Source of the DNA: Vandiemenella viatica
Taxonomy: Eukaryota > Arthropoda > Insecta > Orthoptera > Morabidae
NCBI GenBank assembly: GCA_031002005.1
Contig: JARYHS010009186.1
Location: 187,080,437-187,144,436 of the forward strand
Direction of reading: 5' to 3'
DNA: 64,000 bases
Each line of letters opens with the position of its first letter. Position 1 is the stretch's first letter. The notes beneath the pieces were generated by a model. That model ran no database searches, was not told the DNA's origin, and saw only the letters and a list, made by a program, of their open reading frames with translations. The position numbers were made by a program, and so were the translations under genes. Positions 22,508 to 33,235 of the stretch are shown here, one piece after another.

Positions 22508-22705
22508 GGGTATAATGCTCGGGGCCTGGCATAATGGCCGTGGGTTCAAATCCTCGTCTGGCCATCCAGATTTAGGTTTTCGGTGCTTTGCCGAAATCAT
22601 TCCAGGGAAATACCGAAACGGTGTCTCCAAAAAGTCACGGCCAAATTCCTTCCCATACCTTGTCTACCGTCCTCTTCCAACTCTAATCACCTGAACAATG
22701 GACAG
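22508..22705 (+). repeat. tRNA-derived SINE with shortened head
   Basis: A B-box-like GTGGGTTCAAATCCTCGTCT is followed by the usual body (CCATCCAGATTTAGGTTTTC, ATTCCAGGGAAATACCG) and CCAAATTCCTTCCCATACCT. The A-box part is compressed to GGGGCCTGGCATAATGGCC, shorter than in other copies. This internal loss in the head would impair Pol III transcription. Confidence 0.75.
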
Positions 22706-23249
22706 CCACGAAGCCTAAAGCAAGGAAAAAAGTTAAACTTGGCATGTCCCAAAATATTTTTGTGAAACGTAGTATAAGATTGTTGGTGGTTTAATTAATC
22801 TGATAATCAGTCCACGAAATATTTCAGTTTAAATCTGCGTTTATTTTCTTAAACAAGTCGTCAACGATACTGTTTACAAGCATTCATACAATCCAGAGAC
22901 TGCATACAACACTTCTTCCACAGACAATACTACTAATATAGTCCTTGGCCGACGTGAATTGAGTCTGTTTAAAAACTTTGCCGAAAAATACTGTTTCTCT
23001 GTCTTGGATGATCGCTTTATATAAACTACATAGAAATTTCGAGAACACTTCGAAAGTTTCCGCCAGATATTTCTCGAACATTAACAATACTTAAACAATT
23101 GAAACGTATTAAAAACTATCAGAATTAATACATAATAATTTACAATTAATACAAAATAGTCAGAAATGGAAATTAAAAATAATTAAACACAAAATTATTT
23201 ACAGAAATCATTTTAAACTGTAGAAAATTGTCCTTTAGATACAGGTCAA
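22706..23249. other. Unassigned AT-rich spacer
   Basis: Nothing recognised. Confidence 0.4.
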
Positions 23250-23642
23250 TAAGGGCCCCGGTGCAAAAAAATTATTTTGGGCCCTCAGGCCAGGCAGGCG
23301 ACCTTTTTTTTTTTGCTTTGTGTGCTGGTAGGGCCCCCTGAACTGAGGATGGGGGCCCTTGAATTGTTGTTTAGGGGCCCCTGAGCAGTGGTTGGGGCCC
23401 CCCCTGAGCAGCGAGGGCCCTTAGTGAGGGGCTCCTGTGTTCTCAGCAGGGGCCCCTTATACGACGGTAGAGCTAAAAAAAAAGGTCGCCACTTTGCCAT
23501 GAAGGCTCGTGGACCCTCTAAACTGCACTTGAGGGCCCCTAGAGGTGCGCTTAGGGGCCCCTTGAGGTATACTTGGGGGCCCCCTGAGCGTGAGGGCCCC
23601 GGTGCACTGCACCGCCTAGCCCCATAGTAGCTACGCCCGTGT
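23250..23642. mobile_element. GGGCCC-rich repeat, probable hAT terminal region
   Basis: A dozen or so GGGCCC/GGGGCCCC cores recur at irregular spacing of about 30 bases between 23250 and 23605, often followed by CTGA. The right edge, read on the minus strand, is GGGCGTAGCTACTATGGGGC then GGTGCAGTGCACCGGGGCCC, the usual tip of ZMYM1-type hAT elements in animals. The left edge also has GGGCCCCGGTGCA in the opposite sense. Open frames here (125 codons minus, 79 plus) are low-complexity Gly/Pro/Arg-rich products of the repeat and are not genes. I infer a decayed or MITE-like hAT copy whose left tip is lost. Confidence 0.5.
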
Positions 23643-24692
23643 TTAGATATCGTAACTTGCATTAATGCTTGGAATTACCAACATTTAAGCAATTCTCTTG
23701 CAGAATTCTGTTCTTAAACATATTAAATGGCCTCTAAATAATTTCTTTTCATAAAATAAAGTCTATATACACTGATTTACAGTTAATTGTGAAATAAACA
23801 TACAGGATCATATTCAACCAAACCCCAGCCTACTACAAATGATTCACAAAATACAATTTCATTTAAGTTTAGATATGAGAGCTGTTACAGTAGACCCTGC
23901 ACCGGGTTACATCCTATGCATTCCTTCGTCTGCCATGCAAAGACCGAAGAACACGCTATAGTGGGCGCATACTCATTACATTTGTCAATCCACACGACAC
24001 TAAGCACTTCCGAGAGGGCAACCGGGAACTGCCTCAGTTATAATTTCCCAGGAGTACGTATGGAGCGTTACTACGGTGCGTGGTAGCAGTCTAGATTTAG
24101 ATCTGGACCAGGCACAACACAATACTTAGGTTTCTTCATAAACCAGTGTTCGAAGTGTTGCATTTTAAATTAGTTCGGGCTGAGACTTACCCGCTGCGTA
24201 ATTGTACAGTTTCTGAAACTGTATCTAGAACTAGAAATGAAATCTATGAAACTGTTAATCGATTTAATCTGCGAACCACTTAAGAAGTTAACAGACGTCG
24301 ACTGTCACAGACTTAAATTTATAAGAGATGAGCCTTGAAAGTGCTACTTAGCAGTATTTGTTGCCACCGGATGTCGATTACGTCAGTGACCGAAACTACT
24401 CTGCATTACGCATCCCTGAAGCGCTGATGCTGCATCAATCTTGCACCTCTTAGTCAAGTCACCCGAGCGTGAAATGGTAGGACGCTGCAAAACACAGCGT
24501 CGTGCTTTTGTATCAAACGTTTCAGACGTAAAACACGTTATACTATCTCACCATTCGTCACTTATTCCCAGAGCTTTAAAATAACATAGGACATGTCCGA
24601 TAAATGACTTCAGTGACAGAATTTAGGAGGTACAGATTGCTACGTTCTTTCTCCCCTCCTATTACTGAACACGTGCGTTTTCTTAAAAAAAA

Positions 24693-24694
<2 letters not shown>
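23643..24694. other. Unassigned spacer
   Basis: No gene or repeat recognised in this 1.05 kb. Confidence 0.35.

Positions 24695-24731
<37 letters not shown>
24695..24731. repeat. (TA)n microsatellite
   Basis: About 18 TA dinucleotides in a row, flanked by AAAAAAGTG on the left and TCCTTTG on the right. Confidence 0.95.
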
Positions 24732-24732
<1 letters not shown>

Positions 24733-25173
24733 CTTTGTATACTTGTAAACAATAGCTATATAGGAAGAAGTAAGGCTAATTTAATTTTTCTACGTTAGTA
24801 AAAAAATGTTTCCGGTACTCACAAACTTGCAGCTTGTGCTGCCACCTAGCGTCAAAACAAGTAGGCTTGTGTGTTCTCTGCGTTATCTGGAGGTTTTTAT
24901 ATCTGCTCCTGCTTTGTTAGGCACGTGTATTCTGCACTCAATTCGCGAGGTACACCTTAGAAAAAAAACAGAGCCAGTAAAATAGCAATTCATAGTCATC
25001 ATACATTCCAAGGTGAGGAACTAACTTTTTATCGTTTCAGCAATTGAACTTATTTCATTGTTGTTTATTGCCACGTCTTGAAAAACCCACAGCAACCAAC
25101 ATTACCCCCTAAAAAAAATTCCGAAGATTTCAGAAACGCTTTAATTGGCTTTCGCAACTTTCTGTCACTGGTG
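24732..25173. other. Unassigned spacer
   Basis: Nothing recognised. It forms the left flank of the hAT insertion. Confidence 0.35.
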
Positions 25174-25181
25174 CGGAATAC

Positions 25182-27292
25182 CAGTGGCGGATCTAGGATT
25201 TTTCCGAGCCGGGGCAAAAATTTCATGCTGGCGCCCCCCCCCTTCCTCCCCCCAATGAAAACACCACACTCAGTTGGGTACTATTAAATTAACGTGATAA
25301 AAAAGACGAAAAAACATTTTAATGCTTGCATTATATGTAATACACATAATCATAATATGTAACGCACGATCCAGACTGTACTCACAATTTCAGTCCTTAG
25401 GCCCTAGCAAAATTTGCACTAAATGTTCCTACAACTTCACTCGTCGAGCTTTCATTTCCGCGAAAGAGTCTGTAACTTCCTCAAAATTCGTCTCATAAGC
25501 TGTTCTATTTTCGATTGATAAGATCGTGAGGTTAAAAAGACGTTCCTGGCTCATTGTTGATCTCAGGTAGGTTTTTATGATTTTTAGTTTACTGAAACTC
25601 CGCTCGCAGCATGTGGACGTCGTTGGTAACGTGCAGTATATTCTCAGAGCTATACAAATATTAAGAAAGGCTTCCTGCAAGTCATTTTTACACATGTGCT
25701 GCAACAATTGGAATGGACTAGTTGTTTCATCGATTTCAATTAAAAATGGAGCTTGTTGTTTAAACACGGCAAGTTCTTTGCAGAAATCAATTGCGTTTAA
25801 GTCCTTGGAGTATCTGCTTGCTAGAACGGCTCCATTTTTTTGGAGATCTTCTGTGGACATATTTACTAACGTGTGGCCACCAAGGAAGGCAAAATTTTCA
25901 TTTAGTTTCATTGCACATTCTACCCTTATTCCTATTTCTGTTAAAATTCTGTCAAATACAACTTTTAGATCTTTAGAAAACAGCTGTGTGAGGGCTAATG
26001 CTCTTGATTCGTCCTCTCAGATTTCGTCGTGTTGCCTCTTTCGTTTGGAAATTCCTTTACTTTTGAGTATCGGAACGATTCCCACACCAGCTTCTTTGAT
26101 CCAATATTCCATCGGCTTTAGTCGCATTTCTTACAGTATCTTAATAAGCCCTTTCACTAGTGACACAGAACGCGAAAGGATTATGTCCTCCTTTTGTATT
26201 TCCACTTTTACTCTATTAATTTCTCGAAGAAGGTTAGCCCAAATTGTTAATTTGAGGATAAATTTAAAATCCAATACATCATGTAAAAGATGAGCGGATT
26301 AATACTTAGATTCTGCAGTCAGAGAAGATTCTTCAATTTCCTCAATTGCTTTGACAACTTCAGGTAAATTATTCAATAGGGCAAGGTGTTTGGTCGACCA
26401 TCTTGTCTGGCTACTATCTTTTAAGTTGGTTTTTGTACATTTTTTCATTAATTTCCACCGTGTAGTGGATCCAACGAAGAAGCAATAAAGTTTTTGTACA
26501 AGTCCAAATAGACTAACCAAAAAAAATTGGATATCGTCTCGTCCACCAGAAGATTGTAAGCGAGAATAAGCTAGTAATCCAAACTTTCTAAAAACAATTA
26601 ATATTTCAACTACCATTAAGAAACTGGTATTTTCAGGATATGGCTGCTTAACAGCCTATTCCCTAAACACGTTTTCGGAGAGCGACGTTTTATGAATGCT
26701 TTATTGTAGGTTTATGTGTTGAGAAAAAGCGGTATATGCTAATAACAATTGATAGGTTTGGTTCATAATATACACAGGGGTAAGAATTAAGGCCCAAATA
26801 AGTTAATGATCCGAATTTTTTGTACATTTTACTGGTACTTGGATTGACAAAGGATGAGAAACGGTGAGATATTTGATAACGATAGATTCTTCCTTACCTG
26901 TTAATGGTTCGTTTCCAGTAATAAATATTTAAACTCGTTCAACACAAAAGTATATATTAAAACAAAACTGGGCTAATCACTCGATGGCAAAATTTATAAA
27001 TCCAAGAATATCGGGAGTTTCCGCTAACAGTGACGGAATGAATTCCATTTCGTGAATAGAGCTTTGTTTTAAGGCCGCCCTGTCACAGAACAATGAATTT
27101 TCCGTCCTTTCAAGTTGCCGCCGCGGTCAGTGTACCATAGCGCTTTACCCAAAAAAAGAGTTGGCAGCACATGAATATTTCGCCCTGGCGCTTATAAAAA
27201 GATGCCACCAACACATGATTTTGGCGCCCCCCTGAAGTTGTCGCCCGGGGCTAAAGCCCCGGTTTGACCCTCCCCCCCTAGATCCGGCACTG
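25182..27292 (-). mobile_element. hAT transposon, 2111 bp, with perfect 8-bp target duplication
   Basis: The ends are inverted: CAGTGGCGGATCTAGG on the left and the complement of CAGTGCCGGATCTAGG on the right, 15 of 16 matched, each followed by a C/G-rich block with CCGGGGC. The 8-bp target duplication CGGAATAC is exact (25174-25181 and 27293-27300). Together with the coding content this fixes the superfamily as hAT. The transposase reads on the minus strand and is ZMYM1-like. Full elements of this type are commonly 3 kb or more, so the 5' coding part has been lost by internal deletion. GCGCCCCCC and CCCCCCCTTCCTCCCCCC blocks lie just inside the ends. Confidence 0.92.
25429..26640 (-). pseudogene. 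ZMYM1-like hAT transposase, C-terminal part
   Basis: Two readable pieces. The upstream one (26299-26616, 105 codons) carries FGLVQKLYCFFVGSTTRWKL, then SSQTRWSTKHLALLNN; the 'TRWS/TRWK' motif is typical of the ribonuclease-H-like core of ZMYM1-type transposases. The downstream one ends at 25429 and contains the hATC dimerisation segment (LPTTSTCCERSFSKLKIIKT, then MSQERLFNL). The 25429-25911 frame is open further upstream than its first Met, through SKDLKVVFDRILTEIG, back to a TGA near 26019 where the family has a sense codon. Beyond that stop the same phase resumes (KEAGVGIVPILKSKG) until a TAA near 26131. At least two stops plus the lost N-terminus make it a pseudogene. The plus-strand 238-codon frame at 25577-26293 is a shadow. 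Confidence 0.85.
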
Positions 27293-27383
27293 CGGAATAC
27301 CCAATCGCCTAAGCTCTCAATATCTCATTTCTGTAATCTACAATATCTTCCACGCCAATCCTTCCTATATCTTCTAACTTTCT

Positions 27384-27397
27384 TGTCACTTTCTTTC

Positions 27398-27430
<33 letters not shown>

Positions 27431-27763
27431 CGTCAGTCTTTAGACTGGTTTGATGCAATCCTCCATCCTTTCCTATCCTGTGCTAACCTCTTCATTTCTA
27501 CATACCCCTTACAACCCACGTCCTCAATTATCTGCTTCATATATTCTAATCTCTGTCTACCTCTACAGTTCTTACCTTCGACTGTTCCCTCCACTAACAA
27601 ATTAACCAATCCAGCGTGTCTCAAAATATGACCTATTAGCCTGTCTCTTCTTCCTGTAAGCTTCTTCCATAAACTTCTTTTCTCACCCATCATTTCCAAA
27701 ACTCGTTCATTTCTTACTTTGTCTGTCCACCTAATTTTCAGCATTCTTCTTATGACCGACAAT
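27384..27763 (-). pseudogene. LINE-B reverse transcriptase C-terminus with long poly(A)
   Basis: A 109-codon minus frame (27433-27762) encodes a LINE C-terminus: MLKIRWTDKVRNERVLEMMG, then WKKLTGRRDRLIGHILRHAG, then LLVEGTVEGKNCRGRQRLEY, and near the end KGWRIASNQSKD. The pattern 'I.W.DK..N..V...', 'GH.LRH..L', 'EG...GK..RGR.R' is typical of endonuclease-reverse transcriptase C-termini of insect LINEs. A 3' terminal hairpin (GTCTAAAGAC on the minus strand) and a poly(A) run of about 28 (T on the plus strand, 27398-27425) complete the 3' end. Upstream sequence is lost or frameshifted near 27765. A second copy is at 45830-46210. Confidence 0.8.
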
Positions 27764-28331
27764 TCCTAACCTTCTCAAACGTTTCAGTTCTCATATTCGT
27801 CACTTACACAGTTACACTGATCAATTTTACTAACTTCTTCTTTATTACCATGAAAAATATTAGTCCTGTTGCGACGCACATTCACTCGAAATACTTTGTC
27901 GACAGTACCTCTGCAAATAAACTAGAAGTGATTGTCCCCCTCTCCAAATTTCAGGCTTGAGCCATCGTTTGCTGAAGTATCGCAAAGTTTCCCGTAAATC
28001 CTGCTTCTGATCCCCTCCAAGTGATGAATGGACAGCATATTTCATCATAATTTTTTCCCACCTTTGGAGTGGCGAAAGATTGCCAAACATGCTAGAAAAT
28101 TCCTTATAATTTAAATTTGCAGCGTCCTTGAGCCGTTATAAGAAAACTTAATCCTGTCCTAGGGTACGGATTGACGTAACATGGAAAGAACCAAGATTCG
28201 GAATCGAGGCATAAGATTTATGAAAAATGTTATACATGCCCAGTCTGTATCGATATTGAGGGCTGGAGAAAGAGGAGATTGGCAGTTCAGCGTCATAGAG
28301 ACGTTGCATTAATAACAGTAATTGAGTAATC
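27764..28331. other. Spacer, partly decayed LINE-B upstream sequence
   Basis: The first 60 bases still resemble the LINE-B frame in a shifted phase. After about 27830 nothing is recognisable. A minus frame of 76 codons at 27860-28090 has no identifiable domain. Confidence 0.35.
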
Positions 28332-28448
28332 GTTTGCCGGGATGCTTCCTTAAAAAGGCCATGGCCGAATTCCTTCCCATTCCTTGCCCCCATCCTTTCC
28401 CGTCTCTAAAGACCTCGCTGTTGAGAGACGTAAAGCAGTTTTAAAAAA
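28332..28448 (+). repeat. 5'-truncated tRNA-derived SINE (tail type a)
   Basis: Only the 3' half is present, starting at GTTTGCCGGGATGCTTCCTT and continuing through GAATTCCTTCCCATTCCTTG, CCCGTCTCTAAAGACCTCG and the tail GAGAGACGTAAAGCAGTTTT with A run. The 7-bp repeat AGTAATC flanks it at 28325-28331 and 28449-28455, so it integrated already truncated rather than being eroded afterwards. Confidence 0.85.
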
Positions 28449-28455
28449 AGTAATC

Positions 28456-29974
28456 ATTTCCAATTTTTAATCAGTAGTTGCTTTGATAAATTCTTTTGGA
28501 ATCGTGTGAAATGTCATTACATGAAACAAATTGATGTATACGACCTTGTTTTCGTTCTTAAATCGACTGTGACGGATGATGTTCTGGTCTGATTCTCGGT
28601 AGGATCCTGGCTTGATTTCCGATACTGGTATCTATGTTTGATTTCTCAGGGGTTTCTTGGAAAAAATCCAGACAAATTATTGGATGATTGCTTCAGAAAT
28701 CTCACGGCCTTCCAGTTTTATGTCACGCTGTAATGATTTCGTCTTAGACGAGACAAGAAATTGCTGTCAAAAAATCGTAAGTGTAACGTGAATTTTTGAG
28801 TATGTCAGAGATCCATTACAGGAAACATTCGTTTTTGACGCGTGAACGTTTTTCCCTATCTCTTCATTCGAGTGATATGACTAACAACTAAATGGAATCT
28901 GAATTTTGCTATCAGGTCTTAGTATCTGCAAAGAAACTTTTATCTTGAGGACCGATTAATGACATTTAGTTATATTATCATTACATTCACTGTGATGGCT
29001 GTCAGTCAAACTCGCCTGTTGGTTGCGGTTAGATTTTGAGCTGCGGTTGTTTTCAGATATAAAATGAAGCCAAGCATCTGCTAGTGTTCTTTTCCCAAGG
29101 GTATAGATAACTAACCGAAAGAGTTACAGAAAAGTACTTGACATTCCTTTACAGTAACGGCTTTGTTAAGATTCAGATAAGAGTGGTAACACCGGGAAAA
29201 AAAATCGGTTGCTCCAGAACCCAGAAATCTGAAGAAGCAGGTTCTAACAGGAAAGAAATAACATACATCTAAGCAGAGTATTTAAAACGATATCAATATT
29301 TGACGACTTCATAATCATCTCGAAAGAGCCGAGCAGAACAATGCCGACATCCAGCACCAGAAACAATTGGAAAAAATCAAAAGGGAAAACCTGTAGCAGG
29401 CTAAAATCTTCCGTACACGATCTCAAAAACCCTAAACAGATTGAGAACTGGTCTATCTCGATGCAAAGAAATTTTGTAGGGGTTTTTCATCTGAGAGGAG
29501 GAGCTCTGGGAATGCGGTGAAGTGCAGGACTTATAACACCTGTTGATCTGGGAGAAAAGCACTGTACTCTCGATGACGTGTTTACAGCGAATGTTGCGGA
29601 ATACAAATATTTAACAATCTTATCTATGCTATATAAAACTATTCAATAGTATAATTATTTGTTAAAAATTGTTTTATTGTATGTTAGTTTTGTTTTCTTA
29701 AATTATATTGGAAGTGATGCCTTGGACACAAATGAATAAATATATAAATATTGAAGACAATTAATTCCCTTCCAAAACCAACGCATACAAACGTGGCAAC
29801 TAAATTCTTTACGTATGGTTAAGGCTGATAACGCCAACGAAAACAGACTCGGTTCTGAAGGAAAATAACATTTGTTTAGTGCGTTCGAAATGGATCACCT
29901 TGTCGGGAGACGCATGTTTTAAACCAAGCAGCGAGCTTTCGTGATTTAAGAGTTTTACGTGGATTTACGTAATC
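28456..29974. other. Unassigned AT-rich spacer
   Basis: Nothing recognised across 1.5 kb. Confidence 0.4.
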
Positions 29975-29985
29975 TCTAAGTGAAT

Positions 29986-30196
29986 TGTCATCGCGAAGTA
30001 GCTGCCGCGACGGTTCGGCACCGAATGTGACATCATTCGGCACCGAACCGTCGCGGCAGCTACTTCGCGATGACAGCTCACCAGATGAAGGCAGCGGAGG
30101 TGACTGCCGAAACGTCGTGTCTAGAAGATCTTATCCGGCAGAAGACCCGTAAAGAATTCCTGTCTACCATACGCCGGGAAAAACTTAATTGTCACA
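29986..30196 (+). mobile_element. Truncated Penelope-like insertion with inverted 5' segment
   Basis: An 11-bp target duplication TCTAAGTGAAT (29975-29985 and 30197-30207) brackets 211 bp. The insert begins with a 42-base arm (29986-30027), a 6-base spacer TGACAT, and the inverted arm (30034-30075), 40 of 42 complementary. Then comes CACCAGATGAAGGCAGCGGA, GGTGACTGCCGAAACGTCGT and a GTCTACCATACGCCGGG block to the end. The order 'CAGATGA - stem - CGAAAC - GTC' is close to the hammerhead ribozyme core described in Penelope-like elements (one base off CTGATGA; the stem GGCAG/CTGCC is intact). Penelope insertions often carry an inverted fragment at a truncated 5' end. No reverse transcriptase or GIY-YIG endonuclease remains. 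Confidence 0.65.
30086..30130 (+). ncRNA. Hammerhead-ribozyme-like core (candidate)
   Basis: The sequence CAGATGA at about 30082 is followed by stem II (GGCAG, loop, CTGCC), then GAAAC and after a short loop GTC. This matches the minimal hammerhead layout of Penelope-like elements except for A in place of U at the second core base. I could not pair the flanks into a convincing stem I, so self-cleavage of this copy is doubtful. The motif is more useful as a family marker. Confidence 0.35.
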
Positions 30197-30207
30197 TCTA
30201 AGTGAAT

Positions 30208-30829
30208 GTTGGAACTCCTACGGTTAGCCCATTAGAAATACATAGGATTAGTGTACAACAAAGTGAGACTTTCCGTAAATCCTCGTGATGTTCATTTGAC
30301 CCTTTCGAGGAGATACAATGAAGATGCTAAATGGCTAGAATTTCAGAATAATGTAAGGGTGCAGAATATAATTTAATGTCCTGTAATCGATAAATTTAAA
30401 ATTCTGTTGTAGTTAAAAATATTTTACACTCAATTTAAAATTAAAAAATAGGGGATTTTTTCGTTCTTTGAATTCTAAAATTACTTGTGCTACTAACTGA
30501 TCTGCTGGCATTAGTTTTTCTTATATCTTTTTCGGATTGTGTATGATTCAGTGGAAGAAGCTTTGTCGTGAAGATTTTGGTCTACCCCACCTAGGACTTG
30601 TGAATCGATTATAAAATTCTCCTGTAGAAATGTATTTCATTACTCGAAGAAATTTTTCAGTTGAATATAAGCTGGTTTGTTATTCTTCTTCTCCTACGGA
30701 TCTAGCGAGTCATTCTCCGGTTTTCTCCATATGGGACAGAGATAGATTCGAAATGCTGGTAAGAAACTACAGTTTTCCAGAAACAATGGCATGATTGCTT
30801 GCAGACTAGTATTAAATTAAATTGCAATG
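30208..30829. other. Unassigned spacer
   Basis: AT-rich, nothing recognised. Confidence 0.4.
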
Positions 30830-31645
30830 GAGCGCATGTTCCGGTGGCAATATTCCTAAACTCCCATCTTCCCCCTTTTCTGCATCCACCTACATTTACC
30901 CTTCACAAATTTCAACTTTAAATTCTTTCAACGTTTTTGGAAAATTATTCATCATTTCTCTTGGTAACTTATTCCAATCATTGACACCATTACCTAAAAT
31001 AGAATCTTCCTACACCCTTGTGCCTGAAATCGTGTGCTAGCTTGTGGTCATCGTCATCTTTTCCCTTCCATGTATTACTTTCAATTCTTACACCAATATC
31101 TTTCCATACCTTATCACCAATATACGCCTTGTACACTCCCATGACCCTCTTCATCCTCCTTCTGTCTTCCAATGAGTCCCATTCCAGCTCTTTTATCATA
31201 TCTGTTACTGACTGCGATCTACGATAATTTCCAGAAACAGATCTAGCAGCCCTTCTTTGCACCTTCTCCAACTCCTGTATTTGATACTCAAAACTTGGGT
31301 CCCATACTACACTACCATATTCAAGCAATGGTCTGACCACAGTTTTGTAACCCAATTCCTTTACTTCTCTAGTACATACCCTCATCACCCTCTCCAACAA
31401 ATGCAGAATTTTGAAACCTTTTCCTACTACCTGTCCAATATGATCTGCCCAGTAAAGCTTGTCATCAAATGTAATGCCAAGATATTTAAATTTCAAGTCT
31501 TCAATAAGCAATTCTTTCCCAACCTTATACTCATAATAAACCTTTAGTTCTTTATTTGTGTATTTAATAAGCTGACTCTTCTTTGCATTTATCTTCATCC
31601 CACTTTTACCAACTCAACTAGATATCCTGTACAGATCACCCTGCA
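30830..31645 (-). pseudogene. LINE-A reverse transcriptase C-terminal half (best copy)
   Basis: The minus frame 30990-31598 (202 codons) begins within the reverse transcriptase domain. It reads MKINAKKSQLIKYTNKE, FKYLGITFDDKLYWADHIGQ, YKTVVRPLLEYGSVVWDPSF and EYQIQELEKVQRRAAR, then a basic region and HKGVGRFYFR. This is the thumb and C-terminal region shared by jockey/CR1-like non-LTR retrotransposons, in which a 'Y.tLVRP.LEYg..vWDP' block precedes 'LE.vQrRAaR'. Upstream of the first Met the same phase continues (DLYRISS) into a TAG at about 31620. After FYFR a one-base shift moves the family frame (NGVNDWNKLPREMMNNFPK) to another phase up to its TAA near 30910. The domains with the YADD catalytic site are absent. 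Two older copies are at 1-290 and 35865-36170. Confidence 0.85.
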
Positions 31646-32639
31646 ACTGTTGACAATCCAATATATGTTTACAATCCAATATATGTATGGGTTTATTATT
31701 AGTCTTTTAAAGGATCGTAGCTGGATGTTTACTTTAGTTTTTCTGAAATTTGTATTACTGGTAAGTTTTCCTACTATCACCAACAGAAATTTAACCAAGT
31801 GCCACTGGTGAACAAACAAGATGTAACCGTTGAGAAATAATTGTATATTCTAAACTAAACTAAACTAATCAGAAAAGGTTAACATCTATAAGAAAACTGT
31901 TGTTCACTTTCGTTGGGACAACTGGGAATGAGTCAAGTGTTTTGAGAAGTAACACTGCATTGTGTAACAACCATGATTGTAACGCAATGTGTATAATGTA
32001 ATGTTATTCTGTGGTTTCCTAGAGAGTTAAAGAAACGTGGTGTGGAAGATTCAGTTCCTCAAAATGTCTTGGGAATTCAGCTTAACGCTGATTGAAATTC
32101 TAGGGCATTACGTCAGTACACTGAAACAGTTGTGGTGAAAAAAAAACGCTAGTCTAATGGTCACTTGGAAGAATTGTAAAAGAACGTCAACCTTGTTTAT
32201 GTATTAGGATCCATTTGACACGGTCAGTAAAGTTTTATAGCTTGAGTAATAAAAGATTTATGTGCCCTTGGCCAACTGGCGCTGATGTTCCAACCGTCCT
32301 TCACGGTCTCTTCACCTCTCTCTCGCTTCGCGCCGGTTTGCTAGCGGTCGTTGCTCGTAAGCATTGTTTGTAAACCGTGGGAATTGTTTACTTGGAACTT
32401 GTCAGTCATCTGTGTGCAAGAGTCCGTGGCATTCTTTTCTCACCCACTATCCACCATTTGTAACATCACATCCCAGACGCTCTTCTAAATTTCCATAATC
32501 TTTCTTTTTATCAATTTAATGGAAGAAATTTAAATAAATAATTTGTAGATGAAAGAGATTTTTTCGTATGTTTCGTTCTTCTTCCTTATAAACAACGCAA
32601 ATATCATACCCATGTATTATAATATAATAATAATAAGAA
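31646..32639. other. Unassigned spacer, GC-rich near 32280-32460
   Basis: A TATG-containing duplication (CAATCCAATATATGTTTA, then ACAATCCAATATATGTATGG) lies at 31650-31690. A CpG-rich block at 32310-32350 (CTCGCTTCGCGCCGGTTTGC) stands out from the AT-rich background. No gene recognised. Confidence 0.35.
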
Positions 32640-32818
32640 TAGTTCCGTGTAGTCGGAATGACATAGTGACAGGGTTTCTATTGGCTGAGCATTCCGTCCC
32701 TGTCGTAGCCGCCTTAACCTAACCCGGCAAACCTACCGGGTACAGGGCACTTTGTTTAACGTGGAAGCATTCTAGCTTCCCAGCCAGACACCTTAACCAC
32801 TGAGCCACCAGAGCGCTC
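32640..32818 (-). repeat. SINE-3 family, copy 1
   Basis: On the minus strand the head reads GCGCTCTGGTGGCTCAGTGG then TTAAGGTGTCTGGCTGGGAA (A-box-like GGCTCAGTGGTTAAGG). The B box is weak. The body shares GTAGGTTT, CCGGGTTAGGTTAAGGCGG and CTACGACAG with 58330-58575, though the two tRNA-like heads differ. Length about 180. Confidence 0.6.
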
Positions 32819-33235
32819 ATATCCATGTATTTATTACTGTACTTCAGAATATTAGATGGTTCATTTTCTTACTAATGACAGTTTGACATTGTATCCTTCA
32901 CTTAGACATCAACTCACTTGCTGATACAACTTTATGAACTTTTTATGGTTTTAAATATTGTTTCAGTACAGGATGTAGCCTACGACGGTACGGGTACTGT
33001 TTTTCGATATGAAGCTTCAACTAGCCTTGCATATCTGTGTGATTTGAATGATACAGTATACAGTTTAGGTGGAGAGGCTACGAGCTTCTCCCTCGTCCTC
33101 CAAATTGAAATTACAGGGTCTCTTATATACGGTTACCACACCTTTGCCGGGATGTGCCCGTTTTAAGGCACTTCATTTTGGCTAGAGATCTGCTGGTAGC
33201 ACTAGTGTAAAGAATTTCGAGTTTTGAACCTTGTT
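32819..33235. other. Unassigned spacer
   Basis: A plus frame of 82 codons at 32918-33166 has no recognisable domain. Confidence 0.35.

Noticed and set aside
23285..23662. 125-codon minus frame rich in Gly, Pro, Arg and Ser
   Set aside because: It is produced by the GGGCCC repeat; the opposite strand is open as well and there is no domain.
25577..26293. Longest reading frame in the window, 238 codons on the plus strand
   Set aside because: It is the antisense shadow of the hAT transposase, whose minus-strand translation carries the recognisable hATC domain.
30076..30196. Protein-coding reading of the Penelope-like 3' segment (SPDEGSGGDCRN-like)
   Set aside because: It can be translated, but is short, and the hammerhead-like layout explains the conservation better than coding.
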